The notes: a model not told the origin generated them from the letters alone. DNA of 64,000 nucleotides from Nocardioides faecalis (GCF_018388425.1 NZ_CP074406.1:620001-684000); one strand, 5' to 3'. Counted from the stretch's first letter, positions 1 to 7,735 are shown. Translations and numbers: made by a program.

Positions 1-385
1 CGGCGGCGCGCAGCGGCACTGCCAGCTGGCAGCGGATGCCGGCGTCGCGGGCCTGCGGTGCGTAACGGGGCCACTGCGATCCCTGGCCCAGGTCGTCGGC
101 GTGGGCCACGGCCAGCCCTTTCCCCCGGGCGGCGTCGAGGCAGGGGCCCTCGTCCAGCTCGTACTGCAGGGCGTCGAGCTGCCAGGCGAGCTCGCCCGTG
201 CCGGCCCGGGTCTCCGTCCGCTGGTCGCGGGAGGCGACCGTGACGCTGACCTCGTCGAAGCCGGGCACCGAGTACTTGGCGGCGGCGACGACGGCGTCGA
301 GGGTGTCCTTGATCGAGGTGGGACGGTCCATGTCGTCGGCTGCTGCGGCCAGGGCTTCGGCGACGTCGTACGCGGGATCGGTCAT
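1..385 (-). CDS. GAF-domain protein, probably GAF-ANTAR regulator (C-terminus beyond window)
   Basis: Reading leftward from the ATG at 385, the frame is open to the window edge and gives about 128 residues. After an N-terminal helix (MTDPAYDVAEALAAAADDMD) comes a GAF fold with the segment LQYELDEGPCLDA near residues 83-95. That segment is typical of actinobacterial GAF-ANTAR proteins, which sense a ligand or redox state and act as RNA-binding antiterminators. A GGGGAG Shine-Dalgarno lies 6 bases before the start. The ANTAR domain itself would lie outside the window, so that part of the call is inferred from the family. A GGCGCGC-A-GCGCGCC inverted repeat at 442-456 lies upstream. Confidence 0.75.
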   Translation of the reverse strand, partial: MTDPAYDVAEALAAAADDMDRPTSIKDTLDAVVAAAKYSVPGFDEVSVTVASRDQRTETRAGTGELAWQLDALQYELDEGPCLDAARGKGLAVAHADDLGQGSQWPRYAPQARDAGIRCQLAVPLRAA

Positions 386-441
386 GTGGCTCCCCAGGTG
401 AGCCCGTCGGGCGGGCTGGTGGGGCACGACCGTACATTTCC

Positions 442-456
442 GGCGCGCAGCGCGCC
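442..456. repeat. Perfect inverted repeat upstream of GAF gene
   Basis: Seven-base arms GGCGCGC and GCGCGCC flank a single A in the 90-bp gap between the GAF gene and the end of the MBL-fold gene. Both genes read leftward, so it could be a terminator stem for the first or an operator for the second. No T-run follows. Confidence 0.3.
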
Positions 457-475
457 ATACGGGAATCCGGACCGG

Positions 476-1315
476 TCAGGCACCCGCATCCCCGGTGGCG
501 TCTCCGGTGCCGTCCGCAGCCGGCAGCGGCATGGTCTCGCCGGGCGCGACGGGCCGCACGACCGAGGCCAGGCCGGCGGCCTCGGCGCGGGCCAGGAAGT
601 CGCCGAGGGGGGAGCGGAACACGCGGTAGTCCGCGTGGTGCACGGGTACGGCGCGCCGGGGCCGCAGCCGCTGCAGGAAGTCGACGCCCTGCTCGTCGTC
701 CATGGTCACGGTGTGCAACAGCACCCGGGTGCCGCCGAGGTGCATCACGGCGGTGTCCAGGTCGGGGTGCCGCTCAGCGATCGCCGAGACATGGTCGCCG
801 GTGAGGGTGTCGCCGCTGAGGTAGACCCGGTGCCGCAGCCGTCCGTCCACCCGGTGCTCCAGCACCGAGCCCATCACCGGCGGCAGCAGCCGCCCCATCA
901 GCCCACGCGCGTGCACGCCGGGCACGGCCTCCACGTCGAGGGTCTCCTCGCCCTTGGTGAGCCGGGTGCGCTCCCAGCTGCGCAGGCCACGGGTCTCGAA
1001 ACCCCACCGGGCGAGCCGGTCGGCCGCCTCGGGGGTGGTCAGCACCGGCTGCTCGCGCGTCAGGTCGCGCCGCGCGACCCGGTCGAAGTGGTCGCCGTGC
1101 AGGTGGGAGAGGACCACCGCGTCGAGCGCGGGAAGCTCGTCGATGTCCAGCGCCGGCTCGGTGAGGCGGCGCGACCACAGCCCCTTGCCGAGGTAGGCGC
1201 GCTGCCCGCGGTGCAGGAAGTTGGGGTCGGTGAGCAGGGTGAAGGCGCCCAGGCGCAGGATCGTGGTGGCCGTGCCCACGAAGGTCAGGCTGTCGGTGGC
1301 CGGCTCGCCCCGCAT
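476..1315 (-). CDS. MBL-fold metallohydrolase (UlaG/NAPE-PLD-like)
   Basis: The 279-residue protein carries the metallo-beta-lactamase metal motif HLHGDHFD at residues 71-78, preceded by the strand LPALDAVVLS and the early motif TLLTDPNFLH. A later VHHADY (about 246) probably supplies another metal ligand. The N-terminal FVGTATTILRLGAFTLLTDP resembles UlaG/YcfU-type L-ascorbate-6-P lactonase-like or NAPE-PLD-like proteins, which are cytosolic hydrolases with a dinuclear metal site. The substrate cannot be read from the sequence. The gene follows the 198-residue unknown gene by 12 bp on the same strand, so the two are probably co-transcribed. Confidence 0.8.
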   Translation of the reverse strand: MRGEPATDSLTFVGTATTILRLGAFTLLTDPNFLHRGQRAYLGKGLWSRRLTEPALDIDELPALDAVVLSHLHGDHFDRVARRDLTREQPVLTTPEAADRLARWGFETRGLRSWERTRLTKGEETLDVEAVPGVHARGLMGRLLPPVMGSVLEHRVDGRLRHRVYLSGDTLTGDHVSAIAERHPDLDTAVMHLGGTRVLLHTVTMDDEQGVDFLQRLRPRRAVPVHHADYRVFRSPLGDFLARAEAAGLASVVRPVAPGETMPLPAADGTGDATGDAGA

Positions 1316-1327
1316 GAGCGTCCGCCC

Positions 1328-1924
1328 TCAGTCCGGTCGTCCGCGCAGCAGGCGGCGGGCCACGGGGCGCGCCGCCTTCGCGACCGCCCACCCGCCGAGC
1401 ACCCAGGGGGCGCCGACGATGACCGCGTCCACGGGATGGTGGCGTACGTCGACCCGGTCGCGACCCAGGCGCGAGAAGAGGCCGTGACCGCTGAGCTCGG
1501 CGGCGATCCCGGTCTCGGTCAGCGGGTTGTCCGGTCGGCCGCTGACGAACGAGCGCAGCGTCTCCTGGGTGACCTCGACACGGTCGGCGGCCAGCAGGAG
1601 CAGCCAGTGCGCGGCGCGTGCCTCGCTGTAGCGGTCGTAGGCGAGCCGGCGGATGGCGCCGGGCACGCCGCGGAGCGGGGCGGAGGTGCCGAAGACCGGG
1701 GTGAGCCGGGCATGCTCGATCGAGCGCTCCCGGTCTGCGGGGTCGGGCTGCTCCTCGGGGAAGTGCCAGTGCGCGTGCGCCGGTACGGCGTCCGCGAGCT
1801 CTCGCGGCACCGAGGGCCGGTCGGCGGGGTCGAGGTCGGCGCCCCAGCCGGGGATCCGGGCGCGCAGCTCCTCGGGCGACGGGATGCCGCGCCGCTCGCC
1901 GTTGACGTACGGGGTGTCGCTCAT
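1328..1924 (-). CDS. Conserved-looking hypothetical protein, 198 aa
   Basis: I do not recognise the family. The protein has no signal peptide. It begins with a polar, Pro-rich segment, has a central helical stretch rich in Ala, Leu and Arg (YDRYSEARAAHWLLLLAADR, about 97-116) and ends in a basic, weakly amphipathic tail (VAKAARPVARRLLRGRPD). Third-position GC matches its neighbours. It sits between the zinc alcohol dehydrogenase (37 bp upstream) and the MBL hydrolase (12 bp downstream) on the same strand, so these three probably form one transcript. Confidence 0.6.
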   Translation of the reverse strand: MSDTPYVNGERRGIPSPEELRARIPGWGADLDPADRPSVPRELADAVPAHAHWHFPEEQPDPADRERSIEHARLTPVFGTSAPLRGVPGAIRRLAYDRYSEARAAHWLLLLAADRVEVTQETLRSFVSGRPDNPLTETGIAAELSGHGLFSRLGRDRVDVRHHPVDAVIVGAPWVLGGWAVAKAARPVARRLLRGRPD

Positions 1925-1961
1925 CGTGCGCTCCTGTCCACTCGCGGCGTCACGGCCCGGG

Positions 1962-3107
1962 TCACTCGCCGGGGACCAGGACGGGCTTGATGCAGCCGTC
2001 GAGCTTCGCCGAGAACAGGTGGTAGCCCTCGGCGACGTGCTCGAGCGGGATGCGGTGGGTGATGATCTCGCTGGGCTTGAGGTAGCCGTTGCGGATGTGC
2101 TCGAAGAGCCGCGGCCACTGCCGCTTCACCGGGCACTGGTTCATCCGCAGGGTCAGCCCCTTGTTCATCGCGTCGCCGAACTTCACCAGGCTGAACATCG
2201 GGCCGTAGGCGCCCATCACCGAGATGGTCCCGCCCTTGCGGACCGCGTCGATCGCCCAGTTCAGTGCGATCGGGGAGCCGCCTTGGAGCTTCAGCTTCGC
2301 GGCGGTGACGTGCTGCAGCAGGTTGCCGTCCGCCTCCGCTCCCACGGCGTCGATCACCACGTCGGCGCCGAGGTGGTCGGTCATCTTCTTCAGGTGCACC
2401 ACGACGTCGGGGACCTGCCCGAAGTGGACCGTCTCGGCGTGGGCGAACGTCTCGGCGAGTCGCAGCCGCTCCTCGAGGTGGTCCACCACGATCACCCGGC
2501 CCGCGCCCATCAGCCACGCCGACTTCGCGGCGAACAGGCCGACCGGACCGGCGCCGAGGACCACCACCACCTCGCCCTGGGAGATGTCGCCGAGCTGCGC
2601 GCCGAAGTAGCCGGTGGGCAGGGCGTCGGTGCACATCAGGGCGTCGTCGTCGTCCATCCACTCCGGGATGATCGTGGGCCCCACGTCGGCGAAGGGGACC
2701 CGCACGTACTCGGCCTGCCCGCCGTCGTACCCGCCGGTGGTGTGGGAGTAGCCGTAGATCCCGCCGACCGCGGTGGCGTTCGGGTTGACGTTGTGGCAGT
2801 TGGAGTAGAGCCCACGCGAGCAGAACCAGCAGGTCCCGCAGAACACGTTGAACGGCACCATCACCCGGTCGCCGACCTCGAGGTGCTCGACCGACGGCCC
2901 GACCTCGTCGACCACCCCGATGAACTCGTGGCCGAACGTGGTGCCGACCCGGGTGTCCGGCATCATCCCGTGGTAGAGGTGCAGGTCGGAGCCGCAGATC
3001 GCGGCCTGCGTCACCCGCACGATCGCGTCGTTGGGGTGCTCGATGCGTGGCCGGTCCTTCTCCTCCACGCGGATCCGGTACGGCGCCCGGTACACCATCG
3101 CCTTCAC
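1962..3107 (-). CDS. Zinc-dependent alcohol dehydrogenase, MDR family
   Basis: The 381-residue medium-chain dehydrogenase has the catalytic zinc segment ICGSDLHLYHG (about 38-48) and GHEFIGVVDEVG (about 60-71). The four-cysteine structural-zinc loop CGTCWFCSRGLYSNC is near 96-110, and the Rossmann glycine motif VVLGAGPVGLFAA near 186. These are features of glutathione-independent formaldehyde dehydrogenase-like or threonine dehydrogenase-like enzymes; the substrate is not determined. The frame is open far upstream. I chose GTG at 3107 (VKAMVYRAPY) because GAGGTGGAGGAGG lies just before it and homology-like sequence begins there. ATG at 3098 is an alternative. Confidence 0.85.
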   Translation of the reverse strand: MKAMVYRAPYRIRVEEKDRPRIEHPNDAIVRVTQAAICGSDLHLYHGMMPDTRVGTTFGHEFIGVVDEVGPSVEHLEVGDRVMVPFNVFCGTCWFCSRGLYSNCHNVNPNATAVGGIYGYSHTTGGYDGGQAEYVRVPFADVGPTIIPEWMDDDDALMCTDALPTGYFGAQLGDISQGEVVVVLGAGPVGLFAAKSAWLMGAGRVIVVDHLEERLRLAETFAHAETVHFGQVPDVVVHLKKMTDHLGADVVIDAVGAEADGNLLQHVTAAKLKLQGGSPIALNWAIDAVRKGGTISVMGAYGPMFSLVKFGDAMNKGLTLRMNQCPVKRQWPRLFEHIRNGYLKPSEIITHRIPLEHVAEGYHLFSAKLDGCIKPVLVPGE

Positions 3108-3139
3108 GCTGGCCTCCTCCACCTCGGGGCCCGGCGGTA

Positions 3140-3173
3140 CCCACCATCCGTGGTCCCACCCGGGGATGGTGGG
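3140..3173. promoter_or_regulatory. 10-bp inverted repeat in divergent gap
   Basis: Arms CCCACCATCC (3140-3149) and GGATGGTGGG (3164-3173) are exact complements across a 14-base spacer. They lie in the 165-bp gap between the leftward alcohol dehydrogenase and the rightward DUF1360-like gene. Because both genes start here, an operator or 5'-leader hairpin is more likely than a terminator. Confidence 0.4.
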
Positions 3174-3272
3174 GCTGCGCCGGGTGCCGACCCGGCAGAG
3201 GTGGCCGCCCGCCCGGGATGCCCGCCGCGACGTCGGGTATCGGGCAGCCGCCCGGCCACGACTGGAGGATCC

Positions 3273-3578
3273 ATGCCCGCTACCGCCGCAGACCGGTTCG
3301 CAGGCCTGCTCGTCGACGGCCTGGCGACGTACCGCCTGGTCAAGCTCGTCCGTCACGACCGGATCACCGCGCCAATGCGGGAGGCCGTCGAGGAGAGCCA
3401 GGGCCCGCCCGAGCGCTCCAACATCACCTACCTGCTGGACTGCCCCTGGTGCCTTTCGTTCTACTTCGGCACCGCTCTGACGCTGGGCAGGCTGCGGTGG
3501 CCTCGGGCCACCGAGGCCTTTGCGCGGGCGTTTGCGCTCTCCGCCCTGACCGGCATCGTGAGCCAGTGGCTGGACTGA
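3273..3578 (+). CDS. DUF1360-like small protein
   Basis: This 101-residue protein contains TYRLVKLVRHDRIT, then LLDCPWCLSFYFG with the CPWC pair, and a hydrophobic C-terminal helix. The arrangement is typical of DUF1360 proteins, which are membrane-associated and of unknown function; Bacillus members occur in spore-coat contexts. The ATG at 3273 follows GGAGGA by 3 bases, and the frame of the longer overlapping ORF agrees from here. It has no close partner on its strand. Confidence 0.7.
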   Translation: MPATAADRFAGLLVDGLATYRLVKLVRHDRITAPMREAVEESQGPPERSNITYLLDCPWCLSFYFGTALTLGRLRWPRATEAFARAFALSALTGIVSQWLD

Positions 3579-3628
3579 GGCGGCGGGCGCCCAGGTGTCG
3601 AATCGCGAACGGTGGGTAATAGAGCCCT

Positions 3629-3649
3629 CGTCGCCGACCGTCGGCGACG
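3629..3649. promoter_or_regulatory. 21-bp inverted repeat before small ORF pair
   Basis: CGTCGCCGAC, one C, then GTCGGCGACG: perfect ten-base arms with a one-base centre. It lies 51 bp after the DUF1360-like gene and 41 bp before the first small ORF, just downstream of a TAATAG hexamer. It could be an operator for the small ORFs or the terminator of the preceding gene. Confidence 0.4.
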
Positions 3650-3689
3650 CCCTCGGTGGCATCGGGCCCGAGACTGGAGCAGCGAGAAG

Positions 3690-3821
3690 ATGAACGACCG
3701 GTACGACCTCCGCACGTCTGACAGCCAGCCGTCCTGGCACCACACCCTCGGCAGGGTGCGCTGCTACCTCGCGCTGCTGATCTGCGGCACGGTACGGCAG
3801 GACCAGGAGTCACCCGCATGA
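3690..3821 (+). CDS. Small hypothetical ORF, 43 aa
   Basis: The ATG at 3690 is preceded by AGCGAGAAG. The product (MNDRYDLRTSDSQPSWHHTL...) is polar at first, with a short hydrophobic stretch YLALLICG near 28-35. The stop overlaps the start of the next small ORF as ATGA, an arrangement typical of translational coupling, which is the main reason to list it. No family is recognised and the codon statistics of so short a frame are weak evidence. Confidence 0.35.
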   Translation: MNDRYDLRTSDSQPSWHHTLGRVRCYLALLICGTVRQDQESPA

Positions 3822-3967
3822 GCGCTCTCGTCCCGGACCACTCCCGCGCGATCGTCGACCGGCTCGAGGCCGCTGTCGACGTCGAGGGGCTGCTCGCCCA
3901 GCACGCGGCCACCGGCGGTGCAGCCGGCGCCCTCGCCGACCCGGGCGCCGTCGAGCCGCCCGACTGA
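3818..3967 (+). CDS. Small hypothetical ORF, 49 aa, coupled to upstream ORF
   Basis: It starts in an ATGA overlap with the 43-residue ORF and ends 27 bp before the convergent IclR gene. The product begins MSALVPDHSRAIVDRLEAAV, predicted as one amphipathic helix, and has an Ala/Gly/Pro-rich tail. It is cytosolic and unrecognised. Confidence 0.35.
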   Translation: MSALVPDHSRAIVDRLEAAVDVEGLLAQHAATGGAAGALADPGAVEPPD

Positions 3968-3994
3968 CCCCCCGGGGGCGCACCGCGAACGGGC

Positions 3995-4765
3995 TCACCC
4001 GGTGGTGGTGCTGCGGATCCTGCCGGACAGCACGTGTGCCTCGTGCAGCAGGAGCTCGCCGAGCTCGGCCTGCCGGGGAGGGGCGAGCCGGTCCTCGATG
4101 CCGGTGATGCTCAGCGCCCACCGCGGCTCGTCGTGGGCGTCGAAGACCGCCGCCCCCAGGCCCCAGCTGCCGGGCACCACCAGGCCGGGGTTCACCGCAT
4201 AGCCCCGCTCCCGGGTGGCGGCGACCCGCTCGGCCAACGCAGCCGGGCCGTGCTGCTCGCCGTACGACGCACCCAGGTCCGCCCCCGCCAGGTAGGCCTC
4301 CCGCTCGTGCTCGCCGAGGAAGGCCAGCACCACCAGGCCCGCCGAGGCCACGCCGAGCGGGAAACGCACGCCCTCGTGCAGCACGTGCGAGCGGATCGGG
4401 AAGCTCCCGTCCTCCCGCAGCAGGCACACGGTCTCGTCGCCGCGCCGCACCGAGAAGAAGGCGCTCTCCTGCGTCACGCGGGCGATCCGCTGGACCACCT
4501 CGCGGGCCACCGGGGTGACGTCGTGCCGGCTCGTGGCCGCGGCGCCGAGCAGGAAGCACTCCGGGCCGAGGTGCCAGGCGCCGTCGTCCTCGTCGCGGTC
4601 GGTGAGGCCCTCGCCGCGCAGCGAGACCAGCAGCCGGTGGGCGGTGGGACGGGGGATGCCGGCCCGCTGCGCCAACGCTGTCGTGTGCGCCCCGGCCGGC
4701 TCGGCCGCGGCCAGGGCACGCAGCAGCGCCCCGACACGTCCGACGACCGAGGGCCCCTCCTGCAC
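3995..4765 (-). CDS. IclR-family transcriptional regulator
   Basis: The 256-residue protein has a winged helix-turn-helix at about 5-65 (TTALAQRAGIPRPTAHRLLVSL is the HTH core) and an IclR effector domain at about 75-250 (ESAFFSVRRGDETVCLL, FPLGVASAGLVVLAFL). It is divergent from the CoA-transferase genes, the usual position of PcaR/PcaU-type regulators of aromatic-acid or 3-oxoacid degradation, so it probably controls that pair and itself. The start is a GTG at 4765 with a TAGGCT -10 box six bases upstream on its strand (4772-4777), suggesting a leaderless mRNA. Confidence 0.85.
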   Translation of the reverse strand: MQEGPSVVGRVGALLRALAAAEPAGAHTTALAQRAGIPRPTAHRLLVSLRGEGLTDRDEDDGAWHLGPECFLLGAAATSRHDVTPVAREVVQRIARVTQESAFFSVRRGDETVCLLREDGSFPIRSHVLHEGVRFPLGVASAGLVVLAFLGEHEREAYLAGADLGASYGEQHGPAALAERVAATRERGYAVNPGLVVPGSWGLGAAVFDAHDEPRWALSITGIEDRLAPPRQAELGELLLHEAHVLSGRIRSTTTG

Positions 4766-4771
4766 CCTCGC

Positions 4772-4777
4772 AGCCTA
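4772..4777 (-). promoter_or_regulatory. -10 box of iclR-type gene
   Basis: TAGGCT on the minus strand ends six bases before the GTG start, so transcription would begin at or next to the start codon. It overlaps the left arm of the inverted repeat at 4774-4801. Confidence 0.5.
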
Positions 4778-4801
4778 GCGTCCACTCAGCGGACGCCTAG
4801 G
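4774..4801. promoter_or_regulatory. Candidate IclR operator
   Basis: The left arm CCTAGCGTCC and right arm GGACGCCTAGG are complementary except for one extra base, across a 7-base spacer. The element covers the regulator's -10 region and lies 87 bp before the CoA-transferase start. That position would allow autorepression and control of the divergent operon. Confidence 0.5.
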
Positions 4802-4887
4802 CGCGCTCATGCTCGGCTCGCGAGAGATCGAGCGGGGATCGGTGCTCATTGATTGACCGCCACCCTCGCGCAGGATTGAATCCGCCC

Positions 4888-5682
4888 ATGGACAAGGTGA
4901 TCTCCTCAGCCGCGGAGGCGGTGGCGGACATCCCGGACGGCGCGACCCTCACGGTCGGCGGCTTCGGGTTGTGCGGCATCCCCTCGGTGCTCATCAAGGC
5001 GCTGCTCGAGTCCGGCGTGCGCGACCTCGAGGTCGTGTCGAACAACGCCGGCGTCGACGACTGGGGCCTGGGCCTGCTGCTCGGTGCCGGCCGGCTGCGC
5101 CGCGTCGTCGCCTCCTACGTGGGGGAGAACAAGGAGTTCGCCCGGCAGTACCTCTCCGGTGAGCTCGAGGTCGAGCTGACCCCCCAGGGCACCCTCGCCG
5201 AGCGGATGCGCGCGGGCGGCTCCGGCATCGCCGCCTTCTACACCCGCACCGGCGTCGGCACCCAGGTCGCCGACGGCGGCATGCCGTGGCGCTACGACGC
5301 CGAGGGCAACGTCGTGAAGTCCTCGCCGGCCAAGCCGACCCAGGTCTTCGCCACCCGCGACGGCGAGCACGAGTTCGTGCTCGAGGAGGCGATCGTCGCC
5401 GACTTCGGCATCGTCCGAGCGTGGAAGGGTGACCGGCACGGCAACCTCGTCTTCAAGGACTCCGCCCGCAACTTCAACCCGCTGGCCGCGATGGCGGGCC
5501 GGGTCACCATCGCCGAGGTCGAGGAGCTCGTCGAGCCCGGCGACCTCGACCCCAACGAGGTCCACCTGCCCGGCGTCTACGTGCACCGGGTGGTGCCGCT
5601 GACCCCCGAGCAGGCGGCGGACAAGCGGATCGAGAAGCGCACCGTCCGGGCGGCGGCAGGCGAGCAGAAGGCGGGCAGCTGA
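4888..5682 (+). CDS. 3-oxoacid CoA-transferase, subunit A
   Basis: The 264-residue alpha subunit carries the CoA-transferase signature [10 protein letters not shown] at 23-32 and a run of conserved Gly/Asn ([14 protein letters not shown], about 52-65). Family enzymes move CoA from succinyl-CoA to 3-oxoacids such as acetoacetate or 3-oxoadipate in the cytosol. ATG 4888 was chosen over an upstream in-frame TTG at 4849 because the domain starts directly after [12 protein letters not shown]. The B subunit follows one base after the stop. The divergent IclR gene suggests a PcaIJ-like role, but acetoacetate transfer (ScoAB) cannot be excluded. Confidence 0.88.
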   Translation: MDKVISSAAEAVADIPDGATLTVGGFGLCGIPSVLIKALLESGVRDLEVVSNNAGVDDWGLGLLLGAGRLRRVVASYVGENKEFARQYLSGELEVELTPQGTLAERMRAGGSGIAAFYTRTGVGTQVADGGMPWRYDAEGNVVKSSPAKPTQVFATRDGEHEFVLEEAIVADFGIVRAWKGDRHGNLVFKDSARNFNPLAAMAGRVTIAEVEELVEPGDLDPNEVHLPGVYVHRVVPLTPEQAADKRIEKRTVRAAAGEQKAGS

Positions 5683-5683
5683 G

Positions 5684-6313
5684 ATGGTGTGGACACGCGA
5701 GCAGATGGCGGCCCGAGCCGCCGCCGAGCTCTCCGACGGCGACTACGTGAACCTCGGCATCGGCCTGCCGACGCTGGTGCCCAACTACGTGCCCGACGAC
5801 GTCGAGCTCGTGCTGCAGTCGGAGAACGGCATCCTCGGCACCGGCGCCTACCCGAGTGACGAAGCGGTGGACCCCGACCTGATCAACGCCGGCAAGGAGA
5901 CCGTGACGGTCCGCCGCGGCGCCAGCTTCTTCGACTCCGCGACCAGCTTCGGGATGATCCGCGGCGGGAAGATCGACGCCGCGATCCTCGGCGCCATGCA
6001 GGTCTCGGCCGCCGGCGACATCGCCAACTGGATGATCCCCGGCAAGATGGTCAAGGGGATGGGCGGCGCGATGGACCTGGTCCACGGCGCCAAGAAGGTC
6101 GTCGTGCTGATGGAGCACGTCGCCCGCGACGGCTCCTACAAGATCGTCGACGAGTGCTCCCTGCCCTACACCGGTCGGGGCGTGGTGCAGCGCATCATCA
6201 CCGACTACTGCGTCCTCGACGTCACCCCCGAGGGCCTGCGCCTCGTCGAGCTCGCCCCCGACGTGACGCTGGACGAGGTCCGCGAGAAGACCGAGCCGCC
6301 CGTCCTCGCCTGA
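5684..6313 (+). CDS. 3-oxoacid CoA-transferase, subunit B
   Basis: The 209-residue beta subunit has [13 protein letters not shown] at 23-35 and the active-site motif SENGILG at 46-52, whose Glu (E47) forms the CoA thioester in this family. [14 protein letters not shown] is near 97-110. It is of normal subunit length and pairs with the preceding A subunit in one operon. A triple 11-bp repeat begins at its stop codon and a strong hairpin follows. Confidence 0.9.
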   Translation: MVWTREQMAARAAAELSDGDYVNLGIGLPTLVPNYVPDDVELVLQSENGILGTGAYPSDEAVDPDLINAGKETVTVRRGASFFDSATSFGMIRGGKIDAAILGAMQVSAAGDIANWMIPGKMVKGMGGAMDLVHGAKKVVVLMEHVARDGSYKIVDECSLPYTGRGVVQRIITDYCVLDVTPEGLRLVELAPDVTLDEVREKTEPPVLA

Positions 6314-6343
6314 CGCACGCGTGACGCACGCGTGACGCACGCC
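6311..6343 (+). repeat. Three tandem 11-bp repeats at gene end
   Basis: Three copies of TGACGCACGCG (the last ends in C) run head to tail and begin with the TGA stop codon of the CoA-transferase B gene. Each copy offers another TGA in a shifted frame. The array probably arose by replication slippage. Confidence 0.7.
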
Positions 6344-6354
6344 TGAGCAAGCGC

Positions 6355-6399
6355 GACGCCGCCTGAGGACCGGTCAGGGACCGGCCGTCAGGCGGCGTC
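6355..6399. terminator. Bidirectional terminator hairpin
   Basis: GACGCCGCCTGA (6355-6366) pairs with TCAGGCGGCGTC (6388-6399) across a 21-base loop. It lies between the convergent CoA-transferase operon and the hemerythrin/small membrane protein pair. No T-run, as is usual in such GC-rich genomes. Confidence 0.6.
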
Positions 6400-6420
6400 G
6401 AGAGCGTCGAGCGGCTGCGC

Positions 6421-6558
6421 TCACATGTTGAGCGCGATGCCGATCACCAGCAGGATCGCCAGGACCAGCAACAGCAGCAGCGGCAGCCGGAGCGTGGTGA
6501 ACCAGGCGCGCTGCTTGTTGTCGGACTGGTGGTCGTCGTGGGGCTGGGGCTGACTCAT
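6421..6558 (-). CDS. Small single-span membrane protein, 45 aa
   Basis: This short frame encodes a polar N-terminus rich in His, Gln and Asp (MSQPQPHDDHQSDNKQRAW) followed by one transmembrane helix (LPLLLLLVLAILLVIGIALN). It begins two bases after the hemerythrin gene ends, so the two are almost certainly co-transcribed; the GAGGA Shine-Dalgarno lies inside the hemerythrin 3' end. The function is unknown. The juxtaposition suggests a membrane partner of the hemerythrin, which is inference. Confidence 0.6.
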   Translation of the reverse strand: MSQPQPHDDHQSDNKQRAWFTTLRLPLLLLLVLAILLVIGIALNM

Positions 6559-6560
6559 GT

Positions 6561-7109
6561 TCACTCCTCGTCCTCATCCAGGAGGCCCTCGGCGCGGGCC
6601 TCCTCGACCAGCGCCCGGACCTTCTCGACCCGGCCGCAGTCGTCGGTGATCAGCTTCGCGCGCGCGGCGGCGAACGCCTTGCCGAGCCGTGCGCGCTCGT
6701 CGGCGTCGACCTCGTCGCGCGCCGGGTTGAGGATGCTCAGCTCCTCCTCGGTGAGGTGGTGGTTCACCAGGCGGGCGAGCTCCTCGACGAGCTCCTCGAA
6801 CTCCTCGCCCTCCAGCTCCTCGGCCTCCAGCACCGCCAGCAGGGCCTCGTTGCCCTCGGCGTGCTCCTCGCGGCCGTGGTCGGCCTCGTCGCCGGAGATC
6901 GCGTCCTCACGACGCAGGTTCGGGTACACCTCGGCCTCCTCGGCCTCGGCGTGGGCCACGTGCAGCGTGGCGAAGGTGCGTCGTACGGCGTCGCGGTCGC
7001 TGCTGCTGTCCCGCAGGTCGCGCAGAAGCTCCTCGAAGCGGCGGTGGTCGGCGAGGATCAGCTCGACGACATCGCCCTCGTCGGGCAGCTGGAGGTCAAG
7101 GTCGGTCAT
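6561..7109 (-). CDS. Hemerythrin HHE-domain protein
   Basis: The 182-residue all-helical protein has the spaced ligands of a hemerythrin cation-binding fold: H22 in LADHRRFEELL, H50/H53 with E57 in TLHVAHAEAEEAEVYP, H78/H83, and H117/H118 with E122 in LVNHHLTEEE. Such proteins bind a di-iron centre and serve in oxygen, NO or iron handling in the cytosol. The C-terminal 50 residues are a charged helical extension. It heads a two-gene unit with the small membrane protein and is divergent from the thioesterase gene. Confidence 0.85.
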   Translation of the reverse strand: MTDLDLQLPDEGDVVELILADHRRFEELLRDLRDSSSDRDAVRRTFATLHVAHAEAEEAEVYPNLRREDAISGDEADHGREEHAEGNEALLAVLEAEELEGEEFEELVEELARLVNHHLTEEELSILNPARDEVDADERARLGKAFAAARAKLITDDCGRVEKVRALVEEARAEGLLDEDEE

Positions 7110-7176
7110 GCCCAGCCATTACCCCTCGGGCCGGGATCGATTCACGCCGTCGCGCCCTGCACGAGTGCCGGTGTCC

Positions 7177-7182
7177 TAGGTT
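7177..7182 (+). promoter_or_regulatory. -10 box of thioesterase gene
   Basis: TAGGTT seven bases before the GTG start at 7190, consistent with a leaderless transcript. Confidence 0.4.
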
Positions 7183-7189
7183 GAGCCCC

Positions 7190-7630
7190 GTGACCAGCCT
7201 GCAGCAGCTCACCGCCGACATCCACCGACTGATCCCGCTGATGGGCTCGATGGGGATCGAGATCGTCGAGGCCGACGGTGGCACCGCGGCGGCCCGGATC
7301 CCGGCGGCCCCCAACGTCAACCACTTCGGCTCGATGTACGCCGGGTCGTTGTTCACCGTCGCCGAGGTGCTCGGCGGGGTGCTGTCCTACGCCGGGTTGG
7401 CCGCCGAGGGTGCTGTCCCGCTGGTCAAGAGCGTCACCATCGACTTCCTGCGGCCCGCCACCACCTCGGTGCTGGCCCGGGCGAGCCTGGACGACGACGA
7501 GCTGAAGGACACGCTGGCCCGCTACGCCGAGCACGGCAAGGCCGACTTCGAGCTGGTCGCCGAGGTCACCGACGAGGCCGGCACCGTGGTGGCCCGCACC
7601 CGCGGCCTGTACCAGCTGCGCCGCTTCTGA
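7190..7630 (+). CDS. Hotdog-fold thioesterase-like protein (YiiD C-terminal type/DUF4442)
   Basis: The 146-residue protein has the hotdog core: a helix (LQQLTADIHRLIPLMGSMGI), the NVNHFGSMYAGSLFTVAEVLGG hot-helix region near 42-63 and closing strands (FELVAEVTDEAGTVVARTRG). Proteins of this kind hydrolyse acyl-CoA or acyl-ACP thioesters; the substrate is unknown. GTG 7190 was preferred to TTG 7181 because of the TAGGTT -10 box at the right distance. A second hotdog protein of similar size lies at 27993-28469. Confidence 0.75.
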   Translation: MTSLQQLTADIHRLIPLMGSMGIEIVEADGGTAAARIPAAPNVNHFGSMYAGSLFTVAEVLGGVLSYAGLAAEGAVPLVKSVTIDFLRPATTSVLARASLDDDELKDTLARYAEHGKADFELVAEVTDEAGTVVARTRGLYQLRRF

Positions 7631-7713
7631 CCCCGCCGTTCCCGGCGCCGCTCCTGGGTGTGCCGAACCCTGGCGGTCGCGAAGGTAAAGGAAATTGGGA
7701 CCCCCGAGGCGAT

Positions 7714-7735
7714 CAGGACAAGGAACATGGTCCTG
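7714..7735. promoter_or_regulatory. Inverted repeat over -35 region of sensor kinase gene
   Basis: CAGGAC and GTCCTG flank ten bases. The element lies about where the -35 of a TAGCCT -10 box (7746-7751) would be. The same arms, with a three-base spacer, recur at 56314-56328. Confidence 0.35.

Noticed and set aside
101-1990. Long rightward open frame of 629 codons
   Set aside because: It is the antisense shadow of the MBL-fold and 198-aa genes; no domain, and the opposite strand has clear motifs (HLHGDHFD).
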